Assembly: GCF_014596745.1 (NCBI RefSeq)
Contig: NZ_JABTCF010000003.1
Coordinates: forward strand, 124,001 to 188,000
Length of the DNA stretch: 64,000 bases
Direction: 5' to 3'
Source of the DNA: Maribacter aquimaris
GTDB lineage: Bacteria > Bacteroidota > Bacteroidia > Flavobacteriales > Flavobacteriaceae
How positions within the stretch are numbered: the stretch's first letter is position 1; every line of letters begins with the position of its first letter. This document shows positions 40,874-50,371 of the stretch, piece by piece. Below the pieces are notes generated by a model. That model saw only the letters and a list, made by a program, of their open reading frames with translations. It was not told the DNA's origin and searched no databases. The position numbers were made by a program, and so were the translations under genes.

Positions 40874-43243
40874 ATGGCAAAAAAAGGGAGAAAGTCAAAG
40901 CCTAAGACCCCAAAAAAGGGCTTATCATTTAAGTTATCCAATCAAAATAAAATTATTCTGGGAAGTCTTTTGATGCTTTTCAGTGTAGCTTTATTTTTCT
41001 CTTTCGTATCGTTTTATTTTACGTGGCAAGACGACCAAAGTCTATTGACTGAATTTGCCAATCGCAATGAACAGGCAAAAAACCTATTGAATAAATTTGG
41101 GGCAAGTGTGAGTCACTTATTCATATATAAGGGATTTGGATTGGCATCTATGATATTTCCCTTCCTTCTGGGATATACAGGGCTCTATATGTTCCTAAAC
41201 CTAAAAGGACAAGGATTGTTGAAGAAATGGATATGGGGATTGATCTTTATCATTTGGATATCCATCAGCCTTGGTTTCTTTGCTACGACCAAACCTTTAT
41301 TAGGTGGTATCGTTGGTTATGAGATGAATGATTTCCTTCAGGACTATGCCGGTAAGATCGGGGTATTGCTCCTGTTGTTATTTGGACTCATCTTTATATT
41401 GGTACGATTGTTCCATTTTACACCAGAAGATTTTATCCGCTATTTTAAGGCCAAAAAAGAATCCATTTCGTCAGAATTTAAATCCAATACACCGGCGGAT
41501 GAAGATACCGTTGCCATCGAAAAAGATAGTGACGTTCCGGTCATATTAGATCCCTATACCCACAAAAAAGATATCCCCCCCATAGAGAAAGAGGTGCCTA
41601 TCGATGATTTTGAGGTCAATGTGCCTACCGAGGAAGTCATTGAAGAGGATGTTTTGGCCATGGAAGTAGAGAAAATAGTCGAAGAGCAAGAGGATACCGA
41701 TATCCTTGCCAATAAACTGGTTGATGATTTTGGGGAATTTGACCCTACATTGGAATTAGGGAATTACAAATTCCCTACCCTCGACCTTTTGGAACAACAT
41801 GGTGCCGCGGGTGGAATTACCATCAATCAGGAAGAACTCGAGGAAAATAAAAACAAAATTGTCGATACCCTGAAGAATTATAAGATAGGTATCGCCCAAA
41901 TCAAGGCAACCATTGGCCCAACGGTCACCCTTTATGAAATTGTGCCCGAAGCTGGGGTGCGTATCTCCAAAATAAAGAACTTGGAAGACGATATCGCCCT
42001 GTCATTGGCCGCATTGGGTATTCGTATCATTGCCCCTATCCCAGGAAAAGGCACCATCGGTATAGAAGTCCCCAACAAAAATGCAACAGTGGTATCCATG
42101 CGGTCGGTCATTGCATCGAGCAAGTTCCAGAAAGCTGAAATGGAATTGCCCATTGCCTTTGGAAAAACGATAAGCAATGAGACTTTTGTTGTCGATTTGG
42201 CCAAAATGCCGCACATGCTTATGGCTGGTGCAACAGGTCAAGGTAAATCGGTAGGATTGAATGCCGTTATTACATCCCTTCTTTATAAAAAACATCCGGC
42301 GGAAGTTAAATTCATCCTAGTAGACCCCAAAAAAGTAGAGCTTACGCTTTACAATAAAATCGAAAGACATTTCTTGGCCAAACTTCCAGATTCGGAAGAA
42401 GCCATTATCACCGACAATAACAAGGTAATCAACACCCTGAATTCCCTTTGTATCGAAATGGACAATAGGTATGAGCTATTGAAATTGGCCATGGTACGAA
42501 ATATCAAGGAATACAATACGAAGTACAAAGCGCGTAAACTGAATCCGAATGACGGACATAAATTTTTGCCCTATATAGTTTTGGTCATCGATGAGTTCGC
42601 CGATTTGATCATGACCGCAGGTAAAGAGGTCGAAACCCCTATTGCCCGTTTGGCGCAATTGGCAAGGGCTATTGGTATTCACTTGATCATCGCCACCCAA
42701 AGACCATCGGTAAACGTGATTACCGGTATCATCAAAGCAAACTTCCCGGCACGTATTGCCTTTAGGGTTACGTCAAAAATCGATTCAAGAACCATTCTGG
42801 ATGCCCAAGGAGCCGACCAATTGATCGGACGTGGCGATATGTTGTTTACCCAAGGGAACGAAGTTACGCGATTACAATGTGCATTTGTTGATACTCCCGA
42901 AGTTGAAAAAATAACGGCATACATCGGCGCTCAAAGGGCATATCCCCAAGCGCATGAATTACCCGAATACGTTGGTGAGGATTCTGGCACAAGTATTGAT
43001 TATGAAATAAGCGAAAGGGATGCGATGTTTAGGGAAGCGGCCGAAGTCATCGTAATCGCACAACAAGGATCGGCCTCATTATTGCAGCGTAAGCTAAAGC
43101 TGGGGTACAACCGTGCAGGGCGTATTATTGACCAGTTAGAGGCTGCAGGCATTGTGGGACCTTTCGAAGGTAGTAAGGCCAGACAGGTTTTAGTACCGGA
43201 TATGATAGCATTAGATCAATTATTGAATAACGAGTTAAAGTAA
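40874..43243 (+). CDS. ftsK: DNA translocase FtsK/SpoIIIE
   Basis: 789 residues. Four N-terminal membrane segments (to about 200), an acidic linker, the alpha domain, motor with Walker A AGATGQGKSVGLNAVI near residue 455 and Walker B VLVIDEFADLI, and a C-terminal winged-helix gamma domain (SASLLQRKLKLGYNRAGRIIDQLEAAGIV) that reads KOPS sites. Sorts the chromosome at the septum. lolA is the next gene. Confidence 0.95.
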   Translation: MAKKGRKSKPKTPKKGLSFKLSNQNKIILGSLLMLFSVALFFSFVSFYFTWQDDQSLLTEFANRNEQAKNLLNKFGASVSHLFIYKGFGLASMIFPFLLGYTGLYMFLNLKGQGLLKKWIWGLIFIIWISISLGFFATTKPLLGGIVGYEMNDFLQDYAGKIGVLLLLLFGLIFILVRLFHFTPEDFIRYFKAKKESISSEFKSNTPADEDTVAIEKDSDVPVILDPYTHKKDIPPIEKEVPIDDFEVNVPTEEVIEEDVLAMEVEKIVEEQEDTDILANKLVDDFGEFDPTLELGNYKFPTLDLLEQHGAAGGITINQEELEENKNKIVDTLKNYKIGIAQIKATIGPTVTLYEIVPEAGVRISKIKNLEDDIALSLAALGIRIIAPIPGKGTIGIEVPNKNATVVSMRSVIASSKFQKAEMELPIAFGKTISNETFVVDLAKMPHMLMAGATGQGKSVGLNAVITSLLYKKHPAEVKFILVDPKKVELTLYNKIERHFLAKLPDSEEAIITDNNKVINTLNSLCIEMDNRYELLKLAMVRNIKEYNTKYKARKLNPNDGHKFLPYIVLVIDEFADLIMTAGKEVETPIARLAQLARAIGIHLIIATQRPSVNVITGIIKANFPARIAFRVTSKIDSRTILDAQGADQLIGRGDMLFTQGNEVTRLQCAFVDTPEVEKITAYIGAQRAYPQAHELPEYVGEDSGTSIDYEISERDAMFREAAEVIVIAQQGSASLLQRKLKLGYNRAGRIIDQLEAAGIVGPFEGSKARQVLVPDMIALDQLLNNELK

Positions 43244-43249
43244 ATTTTG

Positions 43250-43894
43250 ATGAAGAAAATATTTTTAATCGCAATTACCTTTTTAAGCCTAAGTATTTCC
43301 AATGCCCAGAATTCGGAAAAAGCCAAAGCGCTTTTAGATGAAGTCTATAATAAGGTCGAAGGGTACGATAATATTTTTGTGGACTTTAAATATGTGCTCA
43401 ACAACAAAGAAGCGGGCATCAACGATGAGACAAGAGGTGATGTCACTATGCAGGGTGATAAATACCTTGCCAACTTTTTCGGGGCCCAACAACTGTTCGA
43501 CGGCAGAAAGGTGTACACGATAGTCCCAGAAAATGAGGAAGTTACCATTGAGGACAAATCAGAGGATGAGAACACCATTACCCCTTCAAAAATGTTGACC
43601 TTCTATCGGGAAGGACATACCTATAAATGGGATATTCTTCAGAACGTACAAGGTAAAAAAATACAATTCATTAAATTGACCCCGATTGATACCAATACAG
43701 AAATCAAATCTATTTTGTTAGGTATTGATGCGGAGACCAAACACATTTATAAAGTTATTGAAACAGGCAAAAACGGTACAATGACGACCATTACTGTTAA
43801 TTCTTTTAAAACAAACCAACCTTTATCGAAAACCTTATTTACATTTGATGAGAACAAGTATAAAGACGAAGGGTATTATATCATAAGGAATTAA
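43250..43894 (+). CDS. lolA: LolA-like outer-membrane lipoprotein carrier
   Basis: 214 residues from the ATG at 43250; a TTG at 43247 is possible but the ATG gives the better start. Signal peptide MKKIFLIAITFLSLSISNAQ, then the LolA/LolB beta-sheet fold: NIFVDFKYVLNN, RGDVTMQGDKYLANF and LFDGRKVYTIVPENEEVTIED. Transfers lipoproteins to the outer membrane. Follows ftsK by six bases. Confidence 0.85.
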   Translation: MKKIFLIAITFLSLSISNAQNSEKAKALLDEVYNKVEGYDNIFVDFKYVLNNKEAGINDETRGDVTMQGDKYLANFFGAQQLFDGRKVYTIVPENEEVTIEDKSEDENTITPSKMLTFYREGHTYKWDILQNVQGKKIQFIKLTPIDTNTEIKSILLGIDAETKHIYKVIETGKNGTMTTITVNSFKTNQPLSKTLFTFDENKYKDEGYYIIRN

Positions 43895-44055
43895 TACTGG
43901 TTACGTAGAAAGAAAAAACAGGACAATGTTGTGTTTCATGCTGGTTCATACCAATGCATCGTTGTTTGTTTGGGGTACAGGATGATGTTTTAAACATTGG
44001 ACGAGTATGACAATTGACATTATTTGTAGGTTTTATTTAAATTAACATTACTACA

Positions 44056-45555
44056 TTGAGAATTCTAGACCGGTATATTTTATCGAGATTCCTTTTTAAC
44101 TTTTTCAGCTCGTTTGTAATATTGATGTTCATCTTTATATTTCAGACGATTTGGCTTTTTATAGATGATTTGGCCGGTAAAGGCCTAGACATCGTCATCA
44201 TCGGTAAGTTCCTTTTTTACCTTATGCCCAATTTAACCGAAAAAGTACTCCCACTAACGGTTTTACTCTCTTCGATATTGACCTTCGGTACCTTGGCGGA
44301 AAACTATGAATTCGCGGCCATGAAGGCTTCGGGGATTTCTTTGCAAAGATCCATGTTGAGCCTAATCATCTTTATTGTCTTTTTGGGTGGTGTCACGTTC
44401 TATTTTGCCAACAGTGTCATTCCCGCCTCTGAACAGAAAATATACAATCTACGCCGTAATATTGCCAAGGTAAAACCTGCCGTGGCCATTGTTGAAGGTG
44501 TATTCAGTGACTTTGAGGGAGCTGACATGAACATAAAGGTCGATAGGAAATACGGTGAAAACGATCGTTTTCTTGAAAACGTAACCATTCACCTAAAGAC
44601 CAAGACCAAAAAAAATTCAACGGTTATAAAAGCCAAGACCGGGGAGCTGAAAAGCAGCGAATCCTCCGATATTCTACAATTGGTATTATATGATGGGCAC
44701 TATTACCGTGATTTGGAAAAGAGTACCACCAAGGGTAAGAATACGTACCCTTTCGCCAATGCGGATTTCGACACCTATACCATGAATATCGACCTATCGG
44801 AGTTCAATAATGTTGATATGGATGAGGAACGGGACATTAGTACGGAAAAAATGAAAAATGTATCCCGACTTACCAAGGATATAGATTCGTTAAAACATGA
44901 CAACCTAAGGATCGTAGGTGCCTTTGCAAAAAATATACAAACCCGAATAGGGGCTTTTATTGAAACGAAAAAAGATTCCTTATTGATTCCTGAACTAGCT
45001 GCACAGAAAGCAAAACTCAAGAAGGTTGAAAATGACTCCATAAAGTCAGACACTATCCTATCGCGGAACGATGTGATCAATCTTTTTCAAGACTGGCAAA
45101 AGGTACAGGTTATAACCGCTGCCAAAACGAACGCTTCGAATTTATTGACTTCCATCCAAGGCAAAAAGAATGAACTGGACAAACGCTATGAAATTTATAA
45201 CAGGCATATTTTGGCATTACACAAAAAGTTTGCCTTGGCCCTCTCCTGTGTCATTTTGTTTTTTGTCGGTGCACCTTTGGGAGCCATCATTCGCAAAGGG
45301 GGCATAGGGCTACCCATGGTTATTGCGATTATCTTGTTCCTAACTTATTATTTTATCGGGGTTTTTGCGGAGAACTATGCCAAAAAAAATGAGATACATC
45401 CCATAGTCGGGGCATGGTTATCTACCATGATAATGTTACCTTTGAGCATTGTTTTGACAAAAAGGGCTACTGCCGACCGTGGATTGATGAATTTGGATGG
45501 GGTGGTTGAATTTTTTCAAAAAATATTCAAAAAGAAAGAAAAAGTTACGACATGA
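44056..45555 (+). CDS. LptF/LptG-family permease (YjgP/YjgQ)
   Basis: 499 residues. Starts with [23 protein letters not shown], which matches the family start, and no nearby ATG would keep it. Six membrane helices and a periplasmic domain (about 100-380) are visible, with the C-terminal group [19 protein letters not shown]. Together with LptB it extracts LPS. Overlaps ribB by four bases. Confidence 0.9.
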   Translation: MRILDRYILSRFLFNFFSSFVILMFIFIFQTIWLFIDDLAGKGLDIVIIGKFLFYLMPNLTEKVLPLTVLLSSILTFGTLAENYEFAAMKASGISLQRSMLSLIIFIVFLGGVTFYFANSVIPASEQKIYNLRRNIAKVKPAVAIVEGVFSDFEGADMNIKVDRKYGENDRFLENVTIHLKTKTKKNSTVIKAKTGELKSSESSDILQLVLYDGHYYRDLEKSTTKGKNTYPFANADFDTYTMNIDLSEFNNVDMDEERDISTEKMKNVSRLTKDIDSLKHDNLRIVGAFAKNIQTRIGAFIETKKDSLLIPELAAQKAKLKKVENDSIKSDTILSRNDVINLFQDWQKVQVITAAKTNASNLLTSIQGKKNELDKRYEIYNRHILALHKKFALALSCVILFFVGAPLGAIIRKGGIGLPMVIAIILFLTYYFIGVFAENYAKKNEIHPIVGAWLSTMIMLPLSIVLTKRATADRGLMNLDGVVEFFQKIFKKKEKVTT

Positions 45556-46694
45556 TGATTGAGATGAAAAAGAATATACAATTAAATACCATTGAAGAGG
45601 CGATTGAAGCCATTGATAAAGGAGAGGTAATCATTGTTGTAGATGATGAGAATCGTGAAAACGAAGGGGATTTCATCGCGGCAGCCGAAAAGGTAACCCC
45701 GGAAATGATCAACTTTATGGCCCAACATGGGCGTGGCTTGATCTGTGCCCCATTAACCGAGGATCGTTGTAAGGAATTGAATCTTGATATGATGGTGCAG
45801 CACAATACCGTATTGCATCAGACCCCTTTTACGGTTTCGGTAGATTTGATCGGACATGGTTGTACCACTGGAATTTCGGTGCATGACCGTTCCAAAACAA
45901 TTTTATCTTTGGTGGATGACTCCACAAAACCCCATGATTTAGGTCGTCCTGGACACATTTTTCCATTACGGGCAAGGAATGGTGGTGTGCTACGTAGAAC
46001 AGGCCACACAGAGGCCGCAATCGACCTTGCGAGATTGGCTGGGGCAAAGCCAGCAGGTATATTGGTCGAAATATTGAATGAGGATGGAACCATGGCCCGT
46101 TTACCACAATTGGTAAAGGTGGCTCAAAAATTCGATTTGAAGATCATATCCATTGAGGATCTTGTTGCCTATCGTATGGAACATGATAGCCTCATTGAAA
46201 AGAAAGAGGATTTCGAAATCACTACCCGATTCGGCAAATTTAGGTTACATGCCTATCAACAAACAACGAACAACCAAGTCCATATTGCACTGACAAAAGG
46301 AAACTGGGAGGTAGATGAGCCTGTTTTGACCCGTATTAATGCCACATTGGTCAACAATGACATCCTGGGAACCTTGACCAACAATCCTGACAAGAAGTTA
46401 CAACACATGTTCAAGGCCATCAATGATGCCGAAAACGGTGCTTTTGTTTTCATCAATCAGGAAACCCAATCCTTAAACCTTTTAAAAAGGTTGTCCGAAT
46501 TGAAAAAATTACAATCCGAGGGCGTTTTTGAAGCCCCTAAGATTGAAATGGATTCTAGGGATTTTGGCGTGGGTGCACAAATACTACACGATCTTAAAAT
46601 AACCAAAATACGATTATTGACCAATACCCAACAATCCAAACGTGTTGGTATTGTCGGGTACGGTTTAGAAATTGTGGACTACGTCAACTACTGA
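45552..46694 (+). CDS. ribB: 3,4-dihydroxy-2-butanone-4-phosphate synthase with degenerate GTP cyclohydrolase II domain
   Basis: 380 residues. The N-terminal RibB part (about 1-210) has the acidic loop [18 protein letters not shown], and [23 protein letters not shown]. The C-terminal half aligns in layout with GTP cyclohydrolase II but has lost its key residues: the Zn-binding CDCG becomes LTNNPDKK and the RQEGRGIGL motif becomes [14 protein letters not shown] activity is therefore unlikely, and a separate ribA must exist elsewhere. Overlaps the LptF/G gene. Confidence 0.9.
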   Translation: MMIEMKKNIQLNTIEEAIEAIDKGEVIIVVDDENRENEGDFIAAAEKVTPEMINFMAQHGRGLICAPLTEDRCKELNLDMMVQHNTVLHQTPFTVSVDLIGHGCTTGISVHDRSKTILSLVDDSTKPHDLGRPGHIFPLRARNGGVLRRTGHTEAAIDLARLAGAKPAGILVEILNEDGTMARLPQLVKVAQKFDLKIISIEDLVAYRMEHDSLIEKKEDFEITTRFGKFRLHAYQQTTNNQVHIALTKGNWEVDEPVLTRINATLVNNDILGTLTNNPDKKLQHMFKAINDAENGAFVFINQETQSLNLLKRLSELKKLQSEGVFEAPKIEMDSRDFGVGAQILHDLKITKIRLLTNTQQSKRVGIVGYGLEIVDYVNY

Positions 46695-46697
46695 AAT

Positions 46698-47891
46698 TTA
46701 TAGAAGGTTTCTTAAAACAGCGGCCATTTTTGTGGCCCGTTCCTGTACTTCGTCCGCTGACCAACTTAATTTGATCAAGCAGGAAATATTTCGGCGAATC
46801 CACTGATCGGATTTCGAAAAATCGGATTGGGTATATTCAGGCAATTGGTCTTTTACCTCCTGGGTCATATTACCCAAGGATTTTCCGTGGATCAAATGCT
46901 CCCATTTACGATAATAATGCCAGTTGTTATCATACCAATAAAAGCAACCGTCTACTCCTGCTTCTGAAAATCCTTTTTGTGCTGCTTTCGCCTTTTCTCC
47001 ATCGGGCAGGAAAAAACTAAGAAAGGAATAATTTTCAATCCCACCTTCAGGAACCGTCCTAAAGGTAATACCTTCAATAGGTTCCAAGGCATTTCTTATG
47101 ATGTTGTAATTGCGTTCCTGAATGTTGATGAATTCATCCAACCTGCTTAATTGGGCTACACCCATCGCGGCATTAAGCTCTGAGATACGATAATTATAAC
47201 CTAAAAAGGGATGGCTTTCCGCCCCCCTATCATTTCCAATATGATCATGGCCGTGATCGGAATAATGGTCTGCATTTTTATAATAGCTAGCATTATTTGT
47301 AATCAAAGCGCCGCCTTCACCACAGGTGATGGTTTTTACATAATCAAAAGAAAAACAACCGATATCGCCAATACTACCGAGCGGCTTTCCCTTATAACTG
47401 CCGCCGATAGCCTGACAAGCATCTTCCAGTAATAATAAACCGTGCTTGTCACAAATCGACTTCAATGCATCCAAATCGGCCATGGAACCACACATATGTA
47501 CCGGCATAACAACCTTGGTTTTTGTGGTAATGGCTTTTTCCACCGATTCGGGATCCAAGGTCAAGGTATCATCAATGTCAACCAATATAGGGATGGCCCC
47601 CAATACCAAAACGGCTTCAAAACTAGCCACGAAAGTAAAGGTGGGTATGATTACCTCATCCCCTGCCCCCACACCGGCACTGGCCAAAGCCACAGTCAAT
47701 GCGGCCGTACCACTACTTACGACATGGGCGTATTTAGACTTCATACGTTCAGACAAGGCCGATTCCAAATCCTTGGCTTTCCATTGATCTTGACGCATAC
47801 CGTCAAAACCATAGCGCATTAGGACTCCAGTATCCAATACATCTTGTACTTCATTTTTTTCTTTTTCTCCAAAAAGCTCAAATCCAGGCAT
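46698..47891 (-). CDS. DegT/DnrJ/EryC1-type aminotransferase
   Basis: 397 residues, fold type I PLP enzyme. ALTVALASAGVGAGDEVIIPTFTF and the PLP-Lys motif GCFSFDYVKTITCGEGGALIT (Lys near residue 190) are diagnostic for sugar aminotransferases of the StrS type. Usually makes amino sugars for glycans or antibiotics; no sugar-nucleotide genes are adjacent. Convergent with ribB (3-base gap). Confidence 0.9.
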   Translation of the reverse strand: MPGFELFGEKEKNEVQDVLDTGVLMRYGFDGMRQDQWKAKDLESALSERMKSKYAHVVSSGTAALTVALASAGVGAGDEVIIPTFTFVASFEAVLVLGAIPILVDIDDTLTLDPESVEKAITTKTKVVMPVHMCGSMADLDALKSICDKHGLLLLEDACQAIGGSYKGKPLGSIGDIGCFSFDYVKTITCGEGGALITNNASYYKNADHYSDHGHDHIGNDRGAESHPFLGYNYRISELNAAMGVAQLSRLDEFINIQERNYNIIRNALEPIEGITFRTVPEGGIENYSFLSFFLPDGEKAKAAQKGFSEAGVDGCFYWYDNNWHYYRKWEHLIHGKSLGNMTQEVKDQLPEYTQSDFSKSDQWIRRNISCLIKLSWSADEVQERATKMAAVLRNLL

Positions 47892-47911
47892 ACTAATTTA
47901 TTTTTTTAACT

Positions 47912-48553
47912 TCAATCAAATATTTCAATGATACTTTCCTCAATATTCTTTCTTACTTTTTCCATCTTGGAAAAGGGATCGCTCTTGGACCTATACCCTA
48001 CGGGCAATACCAAAACGGATGTTAGACCCATTTTCCCCAATCCTAAAATTTTGTCATACTCCCCTGGTACAAAACCTTCCATGGGACATGAATCAATTTC
48101 CTCCAAGGCACAATAAGACAAAAGGTTGCCCAATGCCAAATAAGCCTGATTGGTTGCCCATATCTTAATTTCCTCTGTTTCTTTCTTTCCAAAATCCTGG
48201 ACCAAAGTATCCTCAAACGGTTTTAATATAGTCTCTTCGGTGCCTCTAACCTCCTTCACCAGATTAAAATATTGCTTAATGAATGCGGTATCGATTTTCT
48301 TCTCAATACAAATAACCAATACGTGTGAGGCATTTTCAACCTGACGTTGGCCGTAGGAGTAGGAAACCAATTTTTTTTGTATTTCCTTGTTTTGCAATAC
48401 TACCATTTTTATGGGCTGCAAACCATAGGATGTTGCCGTTAGGTTAAAGGCATGTTTTAACCCTTCAACCTTTTCATTGGGCAATAAACGCCTTGAATCG
48501 AATTTTTTAACGGCATAACGCCATTTTAAATGTGCAATACTTTCCACTATCAA
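47912..48553 (-). CDS. Nitroreductase-family NAD(P)H oxidoreductase
   Basis: 213 residues. Starts IAHLKWRYAVKKFDSRRLLPNEKVE, the RxxxxxF FMN-binding pattern; AYLALGNLLSYCALEEIDSCPMEGF is the C-terminal dimer interface. FMN-dependent, probably acting on quinones, nitro or ene compounds. 20 bases upstream of the aminotransferase gene. Confidence 0.88.
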   Translation of the reverse strand: MIVESIAHLKWRYAVKKFDSRRLLPNEKVEGLKHAFNLTATSYGLQPIKMVVLQNKEIQKKLVSYSYGQRQVENASHVLVICIEKKIDTAFIKQYFNLVKEVRGTEETILKPFEDTLVQDFGKKETEEIKIWATNQAYLALGNLLSYCALEEIDSCPMEGFVPGEYDKILGLGKMGLTSVLVLPVGYRSKSDPFSKMEKVRKNIEESIIEIFD

Positions 48554-48577
48554 TAACTCTTTATCAATTAATAATAC

Positions 48578-49336
48578 CTACAAATCAAAAAACCATAGTT
48601 TAACTGCCATAATGGACACCATTATGACCAGAAAGGTCTTAATAAACCCATCTCCCTTATTCACTGACACCCTACTCGCCAGCCATGCACCGGATCCGTT
48701 CCCTATGGCCAAAATCAATCCGATTTTCCAATTCACCTTATCGTTCAAGGCAAATACCATCAAGGCCGAAAGCGTATAAAGGAATACCACAGCCACTTTT
48801 GTGGCGTTGGCCCGGACCAATGTCATTCGATTCACAAAGTGTAAAAATAGAATCATAATGAAACCTAGGCCTGCATTAATAAAACCACCATAAATCCCAA
48901 AAAAGAAAAAGGAGATTATACCGATCCAAAGATACTTACCCGTAATACGCTCATGTAGGGTTTCCAATCTGATTTTAGGTTTAAAAACAACAATGAACAC
49001 TACGAGCATCATGACTATGGCCAAAATCCTATTAAAAGTCTCCCCATGGATATCCACGGCGATATAGGCCCCAATAATGGCCCCCAACAAACCGGAAATA
49101 CCCAAATAAAGATTAAAAGGAAATGTTGAAACCTGCTTGCTTTTAAAGCCTGCCGTGGCCAGGGCCGTTTGTATGACTATGGCTACCCTATTGGTTCCAT
49201 TGGCTACACTGGGAGGAAGTCCCAAAAATATCAAAACGGGCAATGCTATCAAGGATCCACCTCCTGCAACGGTATTGATAAAGCCTACTACAAACCCCAT
49301 TCCAATCAAAAGTACATAATGGTACCACGCTTCCAT
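48578..49336 (-). CDS. TauE/SafE-family sulfite exporter-like permease
   Basis: 252 residues, about eight membrane segments. GFVVGFINTVAGGGSLIALPVLIFLGLPPSVANGTNRVAI is the TauE/SafE signature, repeated in weaker form in the second half (GFINAGLGFIMI, RANATKVAVV). Exports sulfite or other small anions. 24 bases upstream of the nitroreductase gene. Confidence 0.88.
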   Translation of the reverse strand: MEAWYHYVLLIGMGFVVGFINTVAGGGSLIALPVLIFLGLPPSVANGTNRVAIVIQTALATAGFKSKQVSTFPFNLYLGISGLLGAIIGAYIAVDIHGETFNRILAIVMMLVVFIVVFKPKIRLETLHERITGKYLWIGIISFFFFGIYGGFINAGLGFIMILFLHFVNRMTLVRANATKVAVVFLYTLSALMVFALNDKVNWKIGLILAIGNGSGAWLASRVSVNKGDGFIKTFLVIMVSIMAVKLWFFDL

Positions 49337-49404
49337 GATACAAAAATAGCTTCTAGAATAGAATAATACTGACTTTGATGAAAATAATAATGCACTTTCC
49401 CTTT

Positions 49405-49432
49405 TTGGAATTGAAAAAGGTTATTATATTTG
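49405..49432 (+). promoter_or_regulatory. tRNA-Ser promoter
   Basis: TTG at 49405-49407 and TATATTTG at 49425-49432 with 17 bases between, a textbook Bacteroidota promoter, 35 bases before the tRNA. Confidence 0.7.
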
Positions 49433-49467
49433 CACCCGCATTCAGGGAATACCTGATGAGGCACTCA

Positions 49468-49552
49468 GGAGAAATGGCAGAGTGGTCGAATGCGGCAGTC
49501 TTGAAAACTGTTGAGGGTCACACCTCCGGGGGTTCGAATCCCTCTTTCTCCG
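49468..49552 (+). tRNA. tRNA-Ser(TGA)
   Basis: The acceptor stem GGAGAAA (49468-49474) pairs with TTTCTCC (49545-49551), the anticodon loop is CTTGAAA with anticodon TGA, and the long variable arm and GGTTCGAATCC T-arm are present. The 85-base length is typical of class II tRNA-Ser. CCA is not encoded after the discriminator G. Confidence 0.93.
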
Positions 49553-49576
49553 CAAGGAATTAACCAAATTCCACCA

Positions 49577-49609
49577 AAAGCCCGTAAACATCACGTTTAC
49601 GGGCTTTTT
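49577..49609. terminator. Intrinsic terminator after the tRNA
   Basis: AAAGCCCGTAAAC (49577-49589) and GTTTACGGGCTTT (49595-49607) pair perfectly with a short loop, with further Ts after. Confidence 0.8.
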
Positions 49610-49619
49610 AATTCTCCTC

Positions 49620-49653
49620 AATATCAAATAAAACCATATAATATCAAATAAAA
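49620..49653. repeat. Two direct repeats AATATCAAATAAAA
   Basis: Identical 14-base copies begin at 49620 and 49640, 20 bases apart, 68 bases after the tRNA-Ser. Such repeats can be protein sites or scars of integration next to a tRNA. Confidence 0.5.
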
Positions 49654-49661
49654 GGTGCGGT

Positions 49662-49702
49662 ATTCGGTGCGTAAATTTTTTTAATAAATACACGCACCGA
49701 AT
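49662..49702. repeat. Inverted repeat with 11-base perfect arms
   Basis: ATTCGGTGCGT (49662-49672) and ACGCACCGAAT (49692-49702) are perfect inverse copies around a 19-base AT-rich core, with a further GGTGCG just before at 49654. The layout looks like a recombinase core site or regulator site. No integrase is in the window. Confidence 0.45.
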
Positions 49703-50371
49703 TAATTGTTAACTATTAACATTCAGTACCTTACATGTTATTTGTATTTTGAATGTTTAGTATGGTCAAAGAATATAGACTATCCTAAAAATTGGGGGAT
49801 GCTCAACAACGCAATATCAAACAACACCCACCTTTGGAGTTTAGCCCAAAATCCCCTCATAACCTGTGAACATTATTAAGAATAACAAACTACTTAAGGA
49901 CCAATCCCAAAAGTTGGGTGTGAATTAGAAAAAGAAAGCATAAACTATCCCGAAGTTCGTGTTCTGTTCTTTTTTGCATTGCCTCAAATGCATAGCATTC
50001 ATGAATACCGTTAAAAAACAATAGACATACCGATGAATAAAAAAGAACTAGGGCCGAAAAACGAAGGTATCGCATACCTTGGTTTAGAGGAGCCAGCTAC
50101 AGCCTGGCCATTTTGTTGAGATCTATATTGAGGAAGGCAAGTAAAACCTGCGGCCACAGCGCCCAATGCGAAAACTACTTGATTTAAAACGAAATCAAAA
50201 ATAGGCCGTTCCTTCTTTAGCACCCCGTTTAGGGCTGTGAAAAATATAGCATTATTCCTTTCCAGATTGATAATGATCCCTGCATAAACACAACAATGGG
50301 TCATGACCCCAATTTAGGGTAACCCAACTATTTGCATAAATATCCAAATACCCGGAAATTGTTCTTGATCC

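Larger units (their letters stand above)
49610..50371. other. Gene-poor stretch after the tRNA, with repeats
   Basis: About 760 bases with no confident gene. It holds the direct repeats at 49620 and 49640 and the inverted repeat 49662-49702. A minus-strand frame at 50011-50304 (97 codons, hydrophobic end) is not recognised and has no homology by eye. A graveyard of a lost element is one possible reading. Confidence 0.4.

Noticed and set aside
49442-49693. A minus-strand frame across the tRNA
   Set aside because: Its RDSNPRRCDPQQFSRLPHST part is the well-known false translation of a tRNA-Ser.
50011-50304. A 97-codon minus-strand frame with a hydrophobic end
   Set aside because: No recognisable domain, no start context, lies in the gene-poor repeat stretch; kept only as a note in the intergenic entry.
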